From Allolobophora icterica (Eukaryota > Annelida > Clitellata > Crassiclitellata > Lumbricidae), in assembly GCA_963556255.1 (NCBI GenBank), contig OY744611.1:8011474-8075473 (forward strand): a stretch of 64,000 nucleotides of DNA, in the 5' to 3' direction. Positions within the stretch are counted from its first letter, which is position 1; each line of letters opens with the position of its first letter. Under the pieces are notes generated by a model that searched no databases, was not told the DNA's origin, and saw only the letters and a list, made by a program, of their open reading frames with translations. Of this stretch, positions 42,165 through 54,454 are shown piece by piece. A program made the translations under genes and the position numbers.

Positions 42165-42432
42165 CGCAAGTGGGACGTAGGTGAGGCGCTCATCTCCTTT
42201 TCTAAGCCCTTGAGCCGGCAATGGACGAATCCCAAGGTCCTGGACACGGGGCTGGTGCATCGCAGGACTTGCCGTTTACTTCCCAGCTAACGCCGGTACC
42301 AAATTATACTGCTTGGTGGCAGAGGCACGGTGTGCACAAACAACTTGCCCAGGGTCGTTGCACGGAGTCGAACCGGCGACCGCATGATCATTGACCAAAC
42401 GCGTTACCGATAGCTTCACCGTGCCGCAGTAC
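42165..42432 (-). mobile_element. tRNA-derived SINE (family 3), minus strand
   Basis: On the minus strand the head runs from about 42432 with CACGGTGAAGCTATCGGTAACGCG (A-box region) and B box GGTTCGACTCC at 42374-42364, then CCCTGGGCAAGTTGTTTG and a body to about 42165. tRNA-like spacing; no functional tRNA. Confidence 0.6.
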
Positions 42433-42462
42433 TACATATTAGAAATATATTTTAAAGTTAAC

Positions 42463-42690
42463 TTAGATTTAATTATATTTCAAATAAGACGCTAATTTTT
42501 GAATTTGTATTCACCTAATGCATAGCCTTGTCAAATACGTCGCGCAAGAGTACAACTTTTAATATACATTAGATTATAACATAATATATATTTAAAATAC
42601 CCACCAAATAGGCTACACCAATACCATATTCAAGTAAGCCTCTCTGAGCTAGGGCGCTATACAAATCGGTGAAGTTAAAAAATAATTTAA
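42463..42690 (-). repeat. Right copy of a 228-bp inverted repeat pair
   Basis: Reverse-complement partner of 40757-40984. It could be the right end of a terminal-inverted-repeat element or an independent opposite-facing copy of a dispersed repeat; no target duplication was found. Confidence 0.85.
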
Positions 42691-42805
42691 ATATAGGCCC
42701 TACTTAAACGTGCTACAAGAAATACGTTTATTCAACATCTGAAATATGCCGCTCCAATAACATAATTAAAATAACTCGTGTAAGAGTACAAATTAGCCTT
42801 TAAAT

Positions 42806-43490
42806 GGTTCTAGGACGTTTGGTCAACAGACGATTGGTCAACGGACGATTGGTCACGGACGATTGGTCAATGGACGATTGGTCAACGGACGATTGGTCAA
42901 GCGGACTGTTCGTCAAGGGGACTGTTCGTCAAGGGGACTGTTGATCAAGGGTCCTTTCGTCAAGAGGACGGTTGATAAAAAATTTTAATTTTCGATATTA
43001 GAGACGCTTTTAAAATATGCCAGTTCTCTTATCAGTACAAACCACTGATAAGAGAAATAGACGACCACTAATTATCCCTAGACAGACGAACCGACCGACC
43101 AATTAAGCCATTACAAAACCAGGCATCTTTATATACACAGCAATGAAGACTTCGCAAAGCGTAGCCCATACACAAATAAAACAAATATGGAGCTAGTGAT
43201 ACGATACACGTGAATTTTAGACGCTTTTAAAATATGTCAGTTCTCTTATAAATTACAAACAACTGCACTGGCACAGATATACGATGACCCTTTGAAATGG
43301 ACGACCACTAATTATCCCTAGACAGACGATTGGTCAACGGACGATTTTTTGATCAACCGTCCTCTTGACGAAAGGACCCTTGATCAACAGTCCTCTTGAC
43401 GAACAGTCCGCTTGACCAATCGTCCATTGACCAATCGTCCGTGATCAACCGTCCGTTGACCAACCGTCCTTTGACCAAACGTCCGCATAC
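42806..43490. mobile_element. Foldback MITE built of GGACGATTGGTCAAC repeats, 9-bp flanks
   Basis: The left ~170 bp is a ladder of GGACGATTGGTCAAC, GGACTGTTCGTCAAG and similar units; the right ~170 bp (43320-43490) is the inverse ladder. CCTTTAAAT occurs directly outside both ends (42797-42805 and 43491-43499), a plausible 9 bp target duplication as in MULE-like elements. The interior has two diverged direct copies of a segment starting GACGCTTTTAAAATATG (43009 and 43219). No transposase. Confidence 0.8.
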
Positions 43491-43569
43491 CCTTTAAATA
43501 TATTAAATATAATTAAACTATATTAAATATAAAAGAATTAATTTCGCCAGAACATATAGTCGATCGGGA

Positions 43570-43727
43570 GAGATTGCGCCAGATCTATTCCTCTTACGTT
43601 AAAGATTGCGCCAGATCTATTCCTATGACGCTAAAGATTGCGCCAGATCTATTCCTCTGACGCTAAAGATTGCGCCAGATCTATATTCCTCTGACGCTAC
43701 AGATTGCGCTAGGTCTATTCCTCTATT
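43570..43727. repeat. Tandem 32-bp repeats
   Basis: Five copies of AGATTGCGCCAGATCTATTC plus CTCTGACGCTAA with small changes, the last merging into the trinucleotide array. Confidence 0.9.
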
Positions 43728-44062
<335 letters not shown>

Positions 44063-44473
44063 GTGACAATTTATATGGCGCCGTAACACAGCCATGCCGT
44101 TACAAGGGCGCCTCACAGTCAACTAACAGCAGGGTAGGCCTTAGAGAACAAATAAGTCTTGAGTCCGAATTTGAAGGAGTCAATTGTTGAAGCCGCTCGC
44201 AGGGCAGGAGAAAGACCGTTCCAGCATCTGGGGCCAGCCGCCGAGAAAGCGCGATCGCCAAAGCGGATTCTCATCCGTCTTACGCGAAGATCGCTTTTCT
44301 CGAGCGATCGAAGTCGCAACCCGGAGGCGGTATATAGAATGCGTCCCGATGCAGTAATCGTGCAAATACTCGGGCGCGGCCCCACGGAGTGACTTGTAAG
44401 CTAGCAGACAGATTTTGAACTCAATACGTAGGGAGACTGGCAGCCAGTGCAGAACATCACATCCTTTGACCAA
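44063..44473 (-). pseudogene. LINE C-terminal fragment
   Basis: Minus-strand frames contain LHWLPVSLRIEFKICLLAYKSL (start about 44450), AFSAAGPRCWNGLSPALR and FGLKTYLFSKAY, the standard C-terminal segment of L2/CR1-like LINE proteins. The two parts are in different frames. It ends next to the (AAT)n array (TTA on its own strand), as other LINE ends here do. Confidence 0.75.
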
Positions 44474-45780
44474 TAATGAATGCAGAGCTGCATAACAAAA
44501 CCCAACGTCTCATCGATGTATTCATAAAGGAATAAGGTTGGCATTTACGATTTCGAATCGATCCAGGTGGCACTGTCTTCTTCTTTCCCTTCAGGCTCGA
44601 ATTAATCCCTCTTTGGGGAGGGGTCAGCCACTCGGATCCTTCTCTTCCACTTGTTTGAAAATCCATAGAAGATTTTGGAGCCAAGTTTCACAACCGGATG
44701 CCCTTCCTGACGTCAACCCCTTTCGGTTTGGAACCTAGGCTTTGGTGCAAGCACCTACTCGCAAGGCAGCGAGGGCTTCAGGCTTATTTTAAGGCGGCTT
44801 CTACTCGCCTTGTCCAGGTGGCACTGTTGGTTTGTATATTGGTGCACGTAGGAGATGTTTTTAGTCATAGAGCGCATTCAGGTATTCTTCAGCTGTATGG
44901 AGTGGATTCCACACCGCCGGTTGTCGTTCGAGCGACGGGTGATCATACACCGTACCTTGTTCTGGAAGAAAATGGGTTTTTCCTCAGAAGCCATATCAGC
45001 ACACAGTGGTCCTTGCCCAGTCCTGTTCTTTTTCAAAGGCGTCGGATCGTCTACCTGTTTTGCGCATAGCTCGGCACTCGGAGTCGGCCATGGTTTGTTA
45101 CACTTAATGCGAACAGAACATGGTGGAAGCCTAAGGAATGAGGAAGAATGACGATGCTGATCTTTTGAACTAAACGTTTTTGTAACACACACACTCAGTC
45201 TAAAAACTGTATATTTCTATCTGACACAAGACTATGAAGCCAAATGAAGTCGCCACTTGGTCTCAGGCAAGCGGGCTGATCCAAAATGGTGTTTATACAG
45301 GTTTTACCATATCGTGAGCTGTGGCTGCAGTCAGTCGCATATTTTGAAGCCCTGATTTATCTTCGCTTTTTCACGGTATGAAGTTTCAACGAGCATGACA
45401 TTCAGAGACACATGAATTTTAGAAATTATGTCATTAATTCCAGACAGATTTTCTTTATTAATAAGCTTGAACTTGCCCTAATTATCTTCTTTTTGAGTCT
45501 ATTAATGCTCTATCATACTTCCTACTATCTCTACCTAATTCCTATATATATATATACCATCTACTTCATTATCTCACCTTCCTTGTCTTCCCTAACTCCT
45601 ATTTCTAGTCTTTCCTTTTCTCTCCTTCACTTATGGTCATTTGCAATGTTTAGAAGCATGTTCGTTACTGCATTTTATTAGTTACTAGGGTAAACGTTTT
45701 TCCGACCTTTTAATTCTTCACGACTTAATTGTTCTACTAGCCTAGAACCTTTGAGAAGGGGGAGTGAACAGTATTATCAA
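44474..45780. other. No gene recognised
   Basis: Contains CACAACCGGATGCCCTTCCTGACG (44690-44713), a word I associate with dispersed repeats of marine invertebrates, and short unsupported frames. No element boundaries could be fixed. Confidence 0.3.
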
Positions 45781-48700
45781 CCGTCCCACCTGTAGATTAA
45801 TTAGGAACGACGGTATATATTGAGCCTCCACTCTGTCGTCTTATACTCATGGGCCAGTTGCGCGCTGCACTAGGTGCTCTTTATTGATCGAAGCCTCGGA
45901 GGAATCAGACTCGTGCCATTTATGTAATGAAATATATCATGTACATTGCAGACTTATTCAAAATGTTAACATTACCCACCCAACTCACGAACCCTGTCTA
46001 GCTTGCCATAAGGGTTTATCTTCTACAGATGAGGAGAATGTCGATTTGGAGAGTGAAGTATCTGACCTTAATTCAGTGCGCTTTGGGCCTAAGGATAATT
46101 CCCATATAATTGATCTAGAGGTATTTTCAGAAGGCCAGGAGCCAGATACTTGTTTTGATAATTTAAATTTGGACCCAGACCAGAACTACTTCAAGTGCAA
46201 TAACTGGTCTAGTGAATATATATCCCCCTCAGCCCTTGAGAAACGGATTCAAAACGAAGAATCCCTTGGGGGCGTGGACTTCTCCGTCTTACACATAAAT
46301 TGTAGAAGTGTAGCCCATAAGATATCCGAAATTAGAGACCTAGCTGAAAAACTACAAATCTCTATCCTCGCTCTCTCTGAGACTTGGCTCGAGGATAATT
46401 CTGAGGACTCGGCCCATCTCCCTGGTTATCGATTCGTTGGTAAGGCAAGAGAGGATGGTAGGGGAGGTGGAGTGTGTTTACTTATCAAAGAGGACTTGAA
46501 ATTTCAGTTATATAACCCACTTGAAGGAAAGCCTGATCTAAAAACCTTTGAGAGTCTTTTTATCAGAGTTAACCTTAAGAAAACCGTACTAATAATTGGC
46601 GTAATTTATCGTGCCCCTGGCCAGGGATTAAATGACTTTAATGAGGAATTCGAAGAATTGACATCGAGGCTAAAAAATTATTCTACAGAAATTATACTTC
46701 TCGGCGACTTTAATATCGATTTACTAAAAGTTGAAGAACATAAAGAAACCAACAACTTCTATAACGCCTTGATCTCTCACCAATACCTCCCATTCATCAC
46801 AAAACCCACTAGAATCACTCCTACTTCCAGAACTCTTATCGACAATATTTACAGTACCGCCTGGGCTAAGCTCCTACATGCCTCTATTGTTAACTCGGAC
46901 CTTTCAGACCATTTGCCGATTTATGCGCAATTTTCATTTGAGATTGGCCCTAAGAATGATCCTCCCGATAAAGAGAGTAGGCCTATTACTCAAATGGGTT
47001 TGGAACAATTTAAAAAGACTCTTACTGGTCTGAATTGGAACCAAGTCTTAAGTCTCAGTGCTCAAGGACTAACTAATGAAGCATATGATTGTTTTTTCTC
47101 AAGCTATATCCAGGCGTATAACTCTGCATTTCCTCTAAAACTGGATCCTAAAAGACCAAAAGCTAAATATTCCCAGCCCTGGATGTCAGCTGGGTTACTA
47201 AAATCATGTCGGAAAAAAAATCAACTATATGTTAAATACCTAAAAAATCCGAATCCATACAATAAACAAAAATTCACTCTTTATAGAAATAAATTTAAGT
47301 CTACTAGGATCAGCGCAGAAAGACAGTATTATGCAGCCGAATTCCTTAAACACCATGGTGATTTAAAAATGACATGGAAATTAATTCGATCTGCTATGCA
47401 TCTAGAAAATAAACATCCACTAGTCGAAGCTCTGATAATTAACGGAGAAAAAATCCTCGACCCGGATCAAATTGCAAATGGATTTAATATGTATTTTATC
47501 AACATAGCCAACGACCTAGCCAGTAAGATTCAAAATCCCCCTTGCTCTTTTGTAGATTACTTGCCCCCTTCTAATTTAAATTCAATGGGATTATCCCTTA
47601 CCTTCCCAGAAGAGCTCATGGAAATTGGGGTAAACCTAAAAAAAACGCACACTAAGGGAGTTGACGGCATCGACCCCTATATTGCCACTCCTAACCTATC
47701 CTTTGTACTCAGTCCCTTATCCGCTATCATTAACTCCTCCTTGAAATTTGGAATTGTACCAGACCAGCTTAAAATTGCAAAAGTAGTCCCAGTTTTTAAA
47801 AAGGGAGATAAAGAATGTCTAGCAAATTATCGACCAATCTCGGTCCTCCCTTATTTTGCTAAGTTTTTGGAAAAAATTATGTATGAAAGGCTTAGTTCGT
47901 ATATTACTAAAGCAAACTTGTTACATTCTTCCCATCACGGATTTCGGCCAGGTCATTCCACTTTCATGGCTTTGTTGGATATGGAAGACAAAATTTCGAA
48001 AGCAATTGACAATAATGAATATTCTGTCGGAATTTTTATCGACCTGGCCAAGGCTTTCGATACGGTCGACCACTCTATCCTTCTAAAAAAAATGTCTATT
48101 TATGGCGTTAGAGGTATCCAACTAAAATGGTTTGAAAGCTACTTCATAAATCGTAATCAGAAAGTTCTTTGTAACGGGGTCCTATCTGCAATGGGGTCCA
48201 TTACATATGGCGTTCCGCAGGGCTCGAACCTCGGGCCACTGTTATTTCTACTATACATTAATGACTTGGCTAAAGTATCCTCTACTCTTTACTTCATCCT
48301 ATTTGCGGACGACACCAATATATTCTACTCTAATCATTCTTGGATTGATCTTATGGAAATTGTCAACCTTGAGCTATCTCAAGTTAGTAAATGGTTCGCT
48401 GCCAATAGGCTCACATTAAATATTGATAAAACAAATTTCATTATCTTTAAATCTCATAGGAAAATTAAACCGATAAAACTAGATTTAGCGTTTGAAGGGA
48501 GGCCCATCTCTCAGGTGGACTCCGTTAAATTTTTAGGGGTTTTTCTTGACCAACATTTAACATGGAAGACTCACATTAACCACATCTCAGCGAAAATAGC
48601 TAAAAACATAGGAATAATATCCAGAATTTCATACCTCCTTCCTAAAACAATTAGATTAAACCTGTATTATTCATTAATTTACCCATACCTAAATTACTGT

Positions 48701-49534
48701 AATTTAATCTGGACCTCTAATTACGAATCCCGCCTCCATAAACTAGTAATTTTACAAAAGAAAGCAGTCAGGCTAATTCATGGAGCCCGAAGAAGCGACC
48801 ATACCTCCCCTATATTCAAGACGTGGAACCTGCTAGAATTAAAGCAAATAGGTTTCGCCCAAATAGGAGACCTCATTTTTCGTTATGAGCGCAATCTACT
48901 ACCTGCCTCATTCGTGGGATACTTCACTCTCACTTCCCAAATTCATGACCATTTTACTAGGAAAGCCACTTCGTATCGACCAGGAAAAGCGCGCACTAAC
49001 ACGCGAGAATTTTGCATTAGAACAGCTGGACCACAACTTTGGGATACCATTCCAGTAGAAATTCGCTCATCCTCTACCAGATATCAGTTTAAAAAACGTT
49101 TACGTTCATTTATTATCCACTCATAGAATTCGCCTTAACTAGACTCCTCCTCTTATAGGTTCTGTTAGAGCTTGGGCCCGTCAGCTACGCGCACTGGCCC
49201 GTGAGTTCCTTAGTTAAGGTTTAGATAAGATTAGTTAAGTTTTGTTCCATTTCTTTCTACCTCTCAGAGCCCCCATCCCGTTTAATGCCCAGACTATTCT
49301 TTATCTTTTTTTCTAATCACGTCGGGAAGGATTACTTATATGCCATACACTGAACTATGTTACATGACCTGTCGGGTGTCCCCGCCTAGCGGGATAATTA
49401 TCCCTTTGGGGTCACCCATTGCTTCCATCACAGACTGTTCTGTCTCACCTTATTTAATCTAGCAGTAATAAATGTTTCTAAATTGTTATACCTAGGCCTA
49501 TGTAATTTTACTGTTTGGTTGCAATAAAAAAATC

Positions 49535-49570
<36 letters not shown>
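45781..49570 (+). mobile_element. Near-complete CR1/L2-like LINE with (TTGA)n tail
   Basis: Comprises a presumed 5' region with TATATATT near 45813, a long intact ORF, a ~410 bp 3' UTR and a tail AATAAAAAAATC plus (TTGA)n (49536-49570). The 3' UTR contains a hairpin at 49372-49420 (GGTGTCCCC...GGGGTCACC enclosing the palindrome GGGATAATTATCCC). The lack of any stop in ~1,080 codons suggests recent insertion. The exact 5' end and target duplication are not resolved. Confidence 0.82.
45822..49126 (+). CDS. LINE ORF2: PHD-like finger, APE endonuclease, reverse transcriptase
   Basis: Open from just after a TGA (45819-45821) to TAG at 49124-49126. There is no ATG near the N-terminus, so the true start is unclear (reinitiation, or a lost 5' part). 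Residues near the start give CTRC-x12-CHLC-x4-H-x2-C-x15-CLAC, a C4HC3 PHD-type pattern. The endonuclease follows: LHINCRSV, ALSETWL, IGVIYRAPG, ILLGDFNID, SDLSDHLPI. The RT has PVFKKGDKECLANYRPISVL, HHGFRPGHST, motif A IFIDLAKAFDTVDH, motif B GVPQGSNLGPLLF and motif C FILFADDTN, then RLTLNIDKTNF and C-terminal RLHKLVILQKKAVRLI. All catalytic residues I can place are present. It performs target-primed reverse transcription of its own RNA. Confidence 0.9.
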
Positions 49571-49571
<1 letters not shown>

Positions 49572-49574
49572 ATA

Positions 49575-49605
<31 letters not shown>

Positions 49606-49627
49606 TGTATATATATATATATATATA
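49571..49627. repeat. (TA)n between two convergent LINE tails
   Basis: 57 bp of TA repeats with CATATATGTA inside, between a plus-strand (TTGA)n and a minus-strand (TCAA)n tail. Confidence 0.95.
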
Positions 49628-49880
49628 TCAATCAATCAAAATCCTTTATTGACATCAACGACAGTATTTGACATATCCTGCGAGTGATTACCATAAGTAC
49701 TCGTCGGTATATGCTTGGTCAAAGTACATGCAAAAAGTAAATTCAATCATTTTTTAACTAACATTTCGAAGTCGTTAAGAGTACTTTACTCATATTAACA
49801 TAATATTGTCTTTAGTACCTGGTTAAAAAAACATAGGACTGTCATCAACAGCAAATGGCATCCCCTAAGGGATATTACTC
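49628..49880 (-). mobile_element. LINE 3' end, minus strand, with (TTGA)n tail
   Basis: Begins TCAATCAATCAAAATCCTTT, i.e. AAAGGATTTTGATTGATTGA on the minus strand, then ~250 bp of non-coding LINE 3' UTR. Same tail type as the LINE at 45.8-49.57 kb but a different UTR, so another subfamily. Confidence 0.65.
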
Positions 49881-49894
49881 CCACTAATGCAGGG

Positions 49895-49965
<71 letters not shown>

Positions 49966-51829
49966 ACCAACTGATCGTGACATTCGAAGAGGTCTGTGCG
50001 ATACCCTACATTTGTAGCTTAACTATGCAACATTTTTGGTCTTTCAAGAATTATTGGCTTATATAATCCATGAATCGCTCTAGGGCCATGACAGCTCCAG
50101 AATCTTTGGGGTCGTCCATTAATTATGTCAACAAGATGGGGGAGGGAGGGGTTTGAAAAAGTTTGACAATTCTTGACAAAGGGGAGGTGTTCAAGGCAAA
50201 TTGACGTCAACAATGATTTGATCAAAAAGTAACCATAGATTCTGAAAGTCATTATGAGTGATCTGTTTCTTTTTTGCTTGTAATTTAATCAAACACGATA
50301 TTTCTTCGTTTTAAATCATGTTTATTGTTTATTGAGAAAATGTGCTGCTTAATCTCTTTAATGCGAATATCCTGGGTTCTTTTCGAAAATCTAATATTTC
50401 GAGTTTTTTTTTCGATGGGAAGATAATTTGCTTTTAAGGGGTCCTTGAATATTTGACAGTTGTTGACAAGGGGGAGGGAGGGGGCAAGTAACCTCAAAAG
50501 CTGAAGATAATCTTCATTAAATGAGTATGCTTTCACGCGCACGGAATCTTTCTTGTGTGTCCATCTTCCATTAAAAATAACTATTTCCATCACAAAGAGC
50601 TTGAAACTCATTCTAATTCTGTCCTATGGTCACACCTTTTCGATGTATCGAAATACTCGTGCTTTAACACCGTTGTAATTTTCTTCAAAGGTATATGCTA
50701 GGACTGTGATGAATGAGACTAAATTTTTGGCAACTGATAGACAGCCGATCTGATCAGCATTAATTCTGGAGTTCGGCTTCGTCTGAAAATTGACGAAGTT
50801 CAATTGTAGGCTACAGTACTTACAAGAATATCTGCAAAGCGCTGCCACTTGAGAGACAACTATGACGAATCGGACTAGTCCTACTTACGACTGAAACTCA
50901 GTTCATTCAACACATAAGCGATATAAGCAAATAGGTTTAGACTACAATATGGCCTATACTGAACTGTTCACCTTTGCCAGAAAATTGTGGACATCTAGGA
51001 AAGAAACTCTTTCAAATTAATGGTCAACACCAACTCATTCTTTTAGGTATTCTTCTGCTTTGCCGCAGGGCAACTGAGCCATTCTTAGACACAAACGCTA
51101 AACTGCAACATATGCCATCTAACTCAACCATCCGCAGCCTACGAATAGCTTCATTGCTATGCGTGGTTTAACTTACTTACTATTTAATACTGCTATACGT
51201 TTGAATTATTGAAGTTTTAACTTCAGTGGTCTTAGTCCATCTGAAACCATTGCCGGGCATAACCTAGGATTCCCACTGTTCCTCTTTGTATGATTCTTTA
51301 GATCTGTCAATGTTTCTCGTCTACTCAGGATGCTGTGTAAGCATCACCTCTGTTCTCAAAGGTATGCGCAGATTTGCTTTTATTGCTGTTCTCAGCCTAC
51401 ACAGTACGAAGTCTTATACAGGTCACATTGACACGTGAAATATATAGATTGACTGATAATGTGCAACTGGTCAACACTTTTAGTGAAGCGATGTCTTACA
51501 TTTACGGTGCGACACCACGTAGGTCTACCTGTGTTAATACAGGACCTGGCCCGAGGTCCCGTTTGCAAAATGGTGTTGGGGGAAAAAACAATATCTAATC
51601 TCTGGACTTTTGACAAAACAGAATGAATGTAACAAAGGGATATTGTTTTAATATATTCCTCAAAATTTCAGTACCACCAGGATTAAGCATTCGCGCAATT
51701 ACACGTCCATCAAAAACACAACATTCTACATTCATTCATTTGTATCTCTTCCGCATATGCGAAAACATACCGAACTAAATGCGGTCTCTACAAAACCTAG
51801 CGTTGAGAGTGTTAAGTACGGCAAACACT

Positions 51830-51833
<4 letters not shown>
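49881..51833. other. No gene; (TA)n and dispersed GTCGTCCATTAATTATGTCAAC repeat
   Basis: (TA)n occupies 49890-49962. The segment from 50108 (GGGTCGTCCATTAATTATG, GAGGGGTTTGAAAAAGTTTG, ACAATTCTTGACAA) recurs at 52075-52145 and in part at 50440-50500, so a dispersed repeat is present. Short frames are unsupported. Confidence 0.45.
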
Positions 51834-51872
<39 letters not shown>

Positions 51873-51890
51873 TATAGTAGTAGTAGTAGT

Positions 51891-51954
<64 letters not shown>

Positions 51955-51962
51955 ATTATAAT
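51834..51962. repeat. (CAG)n/(TAG)n microsatellite
   Basis: Interleaved CAG and TAG arrays. AACATTTATATAGTGCCCCT, a word typical of LINE/SINE 3' ends in this window, lies just downstream. Confidence 0.95.
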
Positions 51963-53095
51963 AAGGAACATTTATATAGTGCCCCTTCAAGGCAGTCTAC
52001 TCAGAAGCGCTTCCAGTCCATCAACGGTAAAAGAGCGAGCTTTAAATTAGCATAAAAGCAGTAGAGTGACCCATGGGGTCGTCCATTATTATATCAACAA
52101 AGTGGGGCGAGGGGTTTGAAAAAGTTTGACAATTCTCGACAAGGGAAGTTATAATTAACCCATTAGTGCCTGATTTTTCAAAATCATATTTATTCACTTT
52201 TAATTTGTTGTATATATAGTATAAACATAGGGAAAAATATTATTTTCATCAAAACTTGTATAATATGTGAACTTGAGCTACTTTTGTAAGCGTCCCATTT
52301 ATGGGACGCTAGGCACGAGAGCATGTAATAAGCATGTATTTGCAACCACAACTTGCATTCTTGCATCAAATAAAAGTCAAATCAGTTTAATTCAAACAAG
52401 AAGGTCACTATCCACAAATATTTGCAGCTAACAGTCAGATGATGTTGGCGTGTGGGGAGGGCAAGAGGAGGAGAGGACGACCAAGGAGGAGATGGATGGA
52501 GGAGATACAAGAGGCAATGAAGATGAACATCTCGGAGCTGAGAGAGACCACGAGAAATCGGAGCACGTGGAGAAGGTTGACCATGACAGTCGCTAGGATT
52601 CAACGAATCGACAGCACAAGGTGACAAGGTGAACAGTCAACAGTACATAGGGATAATAAGAAAAAAATAAAGAAAACTGCACATATTGCTCAACTAATCC
52701 ATGAGTATCATACTGGTAGTTGCCTGCTTACAGTTCTCAAACCATTTAGTTAGCAAAACTGATTGTCAAAACTTGCATTTGACTAGCTTTAGAGAATGAT
52801 ATAACAGTTCTAAAAGTACTATTAATAATCCAACCTGTAATAGCAGAGCATAATATTAAAAAAGAACAGTTACTGAGTGTCTCCTTTCGATGGTACAAAT
52901 GTGCCATTTGTCTGTTTTCCCTTAGATTTCATGAGATTGTTCAAAGCAGTCAATGTGCAGGACAACATTACACTTCTTGCACTGTTTTTAAAACCTTGAG
53001 ACTACAAACTGCACAAAGTCTCTGTGTTTCAATTGCTTTGATATAGTGTTTGCCATCCTTGCGGACCTCCATCGGAGCTTTCTGGCTCTGTGGCT
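51963..53095. other. Repeat mosaic: possible piggyBac end and RT C-terminal stub
   Basis: 52156 starts TTAACCCATTAGTGCCTGA, a TTAA plus CCC start compatible with a piggyBac end. 52439-52624 (plus) encodes KRRRGRPRRRWMEEIQEA and RETTRNRSTWRRLT, the usual C-terminal tail of some LINE reverse transcriptases. Nothing else recognised. Confidence 0.4.
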
Positions 53096-53099
53096 ATGT

Positions 53100-53800
53100 A
53101 CGCCCCAATGGTCTGCCAATGGCTGTGCGTTCAAGAAAATAGCTCTTATGGAATGACAATAGCTTTGTGACTATGGCATCCAAATGCCAATGGGCTTAAA
53201 CCAATACATTGCAGACACTGCTTCGGAACTCCAGCTGACCCATTGACTGATGACTCGTTGAATGAGCCAACCTGTAGATCAGCCAGGCATTCTGCTTGGT
53301 GACATCCATTAGGTACATGAAGAGAGGCCACCACCACTTGTGCAAACGAACTGAGTTGCAGCAAGTGACAATATTCTGGATCACCTGGTCCACTCCACCC
53401 ATGTTCTTGTATTGGCTGATCAAATATGGTTACAACTTTACTGGCAGCCTTCGACCACTGTTGTACCGAAACTTATTGGTTCTACCCCATGGCAGCTGGA
53501 TGCCATGGTCACAAAGCTATTGTCATTCCATTTTGTCACAATAATGTTGGACTGTGTTCAATCTGTGCTCTTTTGCTCAACAGACAATTATTTAAAATGT
53601 ATCTACAGAAGTTATAGTACAATCTTCAATCCGATTTGCATGTACTGTACCCGTTGCAAGAGTATTTAGTGTCATGAGGTGTTGGAGGCTGGTGACGAAA
53701 TTATCAAAATAGAGGACACAGTTATCAGAGTAGGCAGAGCATGAGCACTTCTTTGCATATACTTCAACTAACTGTATGATTACTCCAGAAAGCACTCAAA
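53100..53800 (-). pseudogene. piggyBac-type (PGBD-like) transposase, rearranged
   Basis: The minus-strand frame 53795-53592 has VLYFDNFVTS with a catalytic Asp and GTVHANR. Next, about 53540-53470, reads KWNDNSFVTMASSCHGVEP with another catalytic Asp. 53423-53196 has NMGGVDQVIQNI and KWWWPLFMYLMDVTKQNAWL. This is the order of PGBD transposases. Frames change between blocks and stops intervene. On the plus strand at 53153-53212 an inverted copy of the KWNDN block is present, so the 3' part is rearranged. No intact ends were matched with confidence. Confidence 0.75.
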
Positions 53801-54454
53801 CAAAGTTGTTGGGTGGTAGTCGGTTTTAGCATACTGGTTCAGAAGGATGTGATCAGCCGACTACAGCTTTAGGCATGTCTTTTTCACCCATTTCCTCTCT
53901 GGCTTGTTGCTTTTGTCGTCTGATTCACGGTCGGTTGTGCCTTTCGTCGCCATGGTAGGATTAGTTGCTGTCTGATGAAGTCCTCGCTGCAGTATTCATC
54001 GTGGTTGACATACCACTATTAAGGAATTCGCGAAGACGCAGTGATGGCTTCAACATTCTTCACCGTGAACTGATGGCTGGCAAAGTCTCTGTCAGCATCA
54101 CCTGCTGACAGTCTCAGGAGTCCAACAGCTAGATGGTGAGATCTCTGCCAAAGCATATGACTTGGACAGTCTTCACCTAAAACCGTTGGTGGTTGAAATC
54201 TGAAATCTTGGCTGTATCCGACAATCTTGCACCACCATGAGTCAAGAAGGTCTCTGCTGAAGAAACATCTGCAGTCAAAAAGTTGGCCGGTGGAGAAATC
54301 ATCCCAATCGGTGCCACTCTTGATGTGGACACTGTGTGTGATTCATCACCTCCATCAATCCTGAAGTGTTCTTGTCAAAGTTGCTACTGCCTCGGCTCGT
54401 AGTTGTCTCTGAGTCATAGATCTCAGCAAATTGTGTAACGCGTCTTCTTGATTC
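53801..54454. other. Possible upstream part of the piggyBac pseudogene
   Basis: No frame of note. By position on the minus strand this should be the 5' part of the transposase; I could not identify its domains. Confidence 0.3.
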
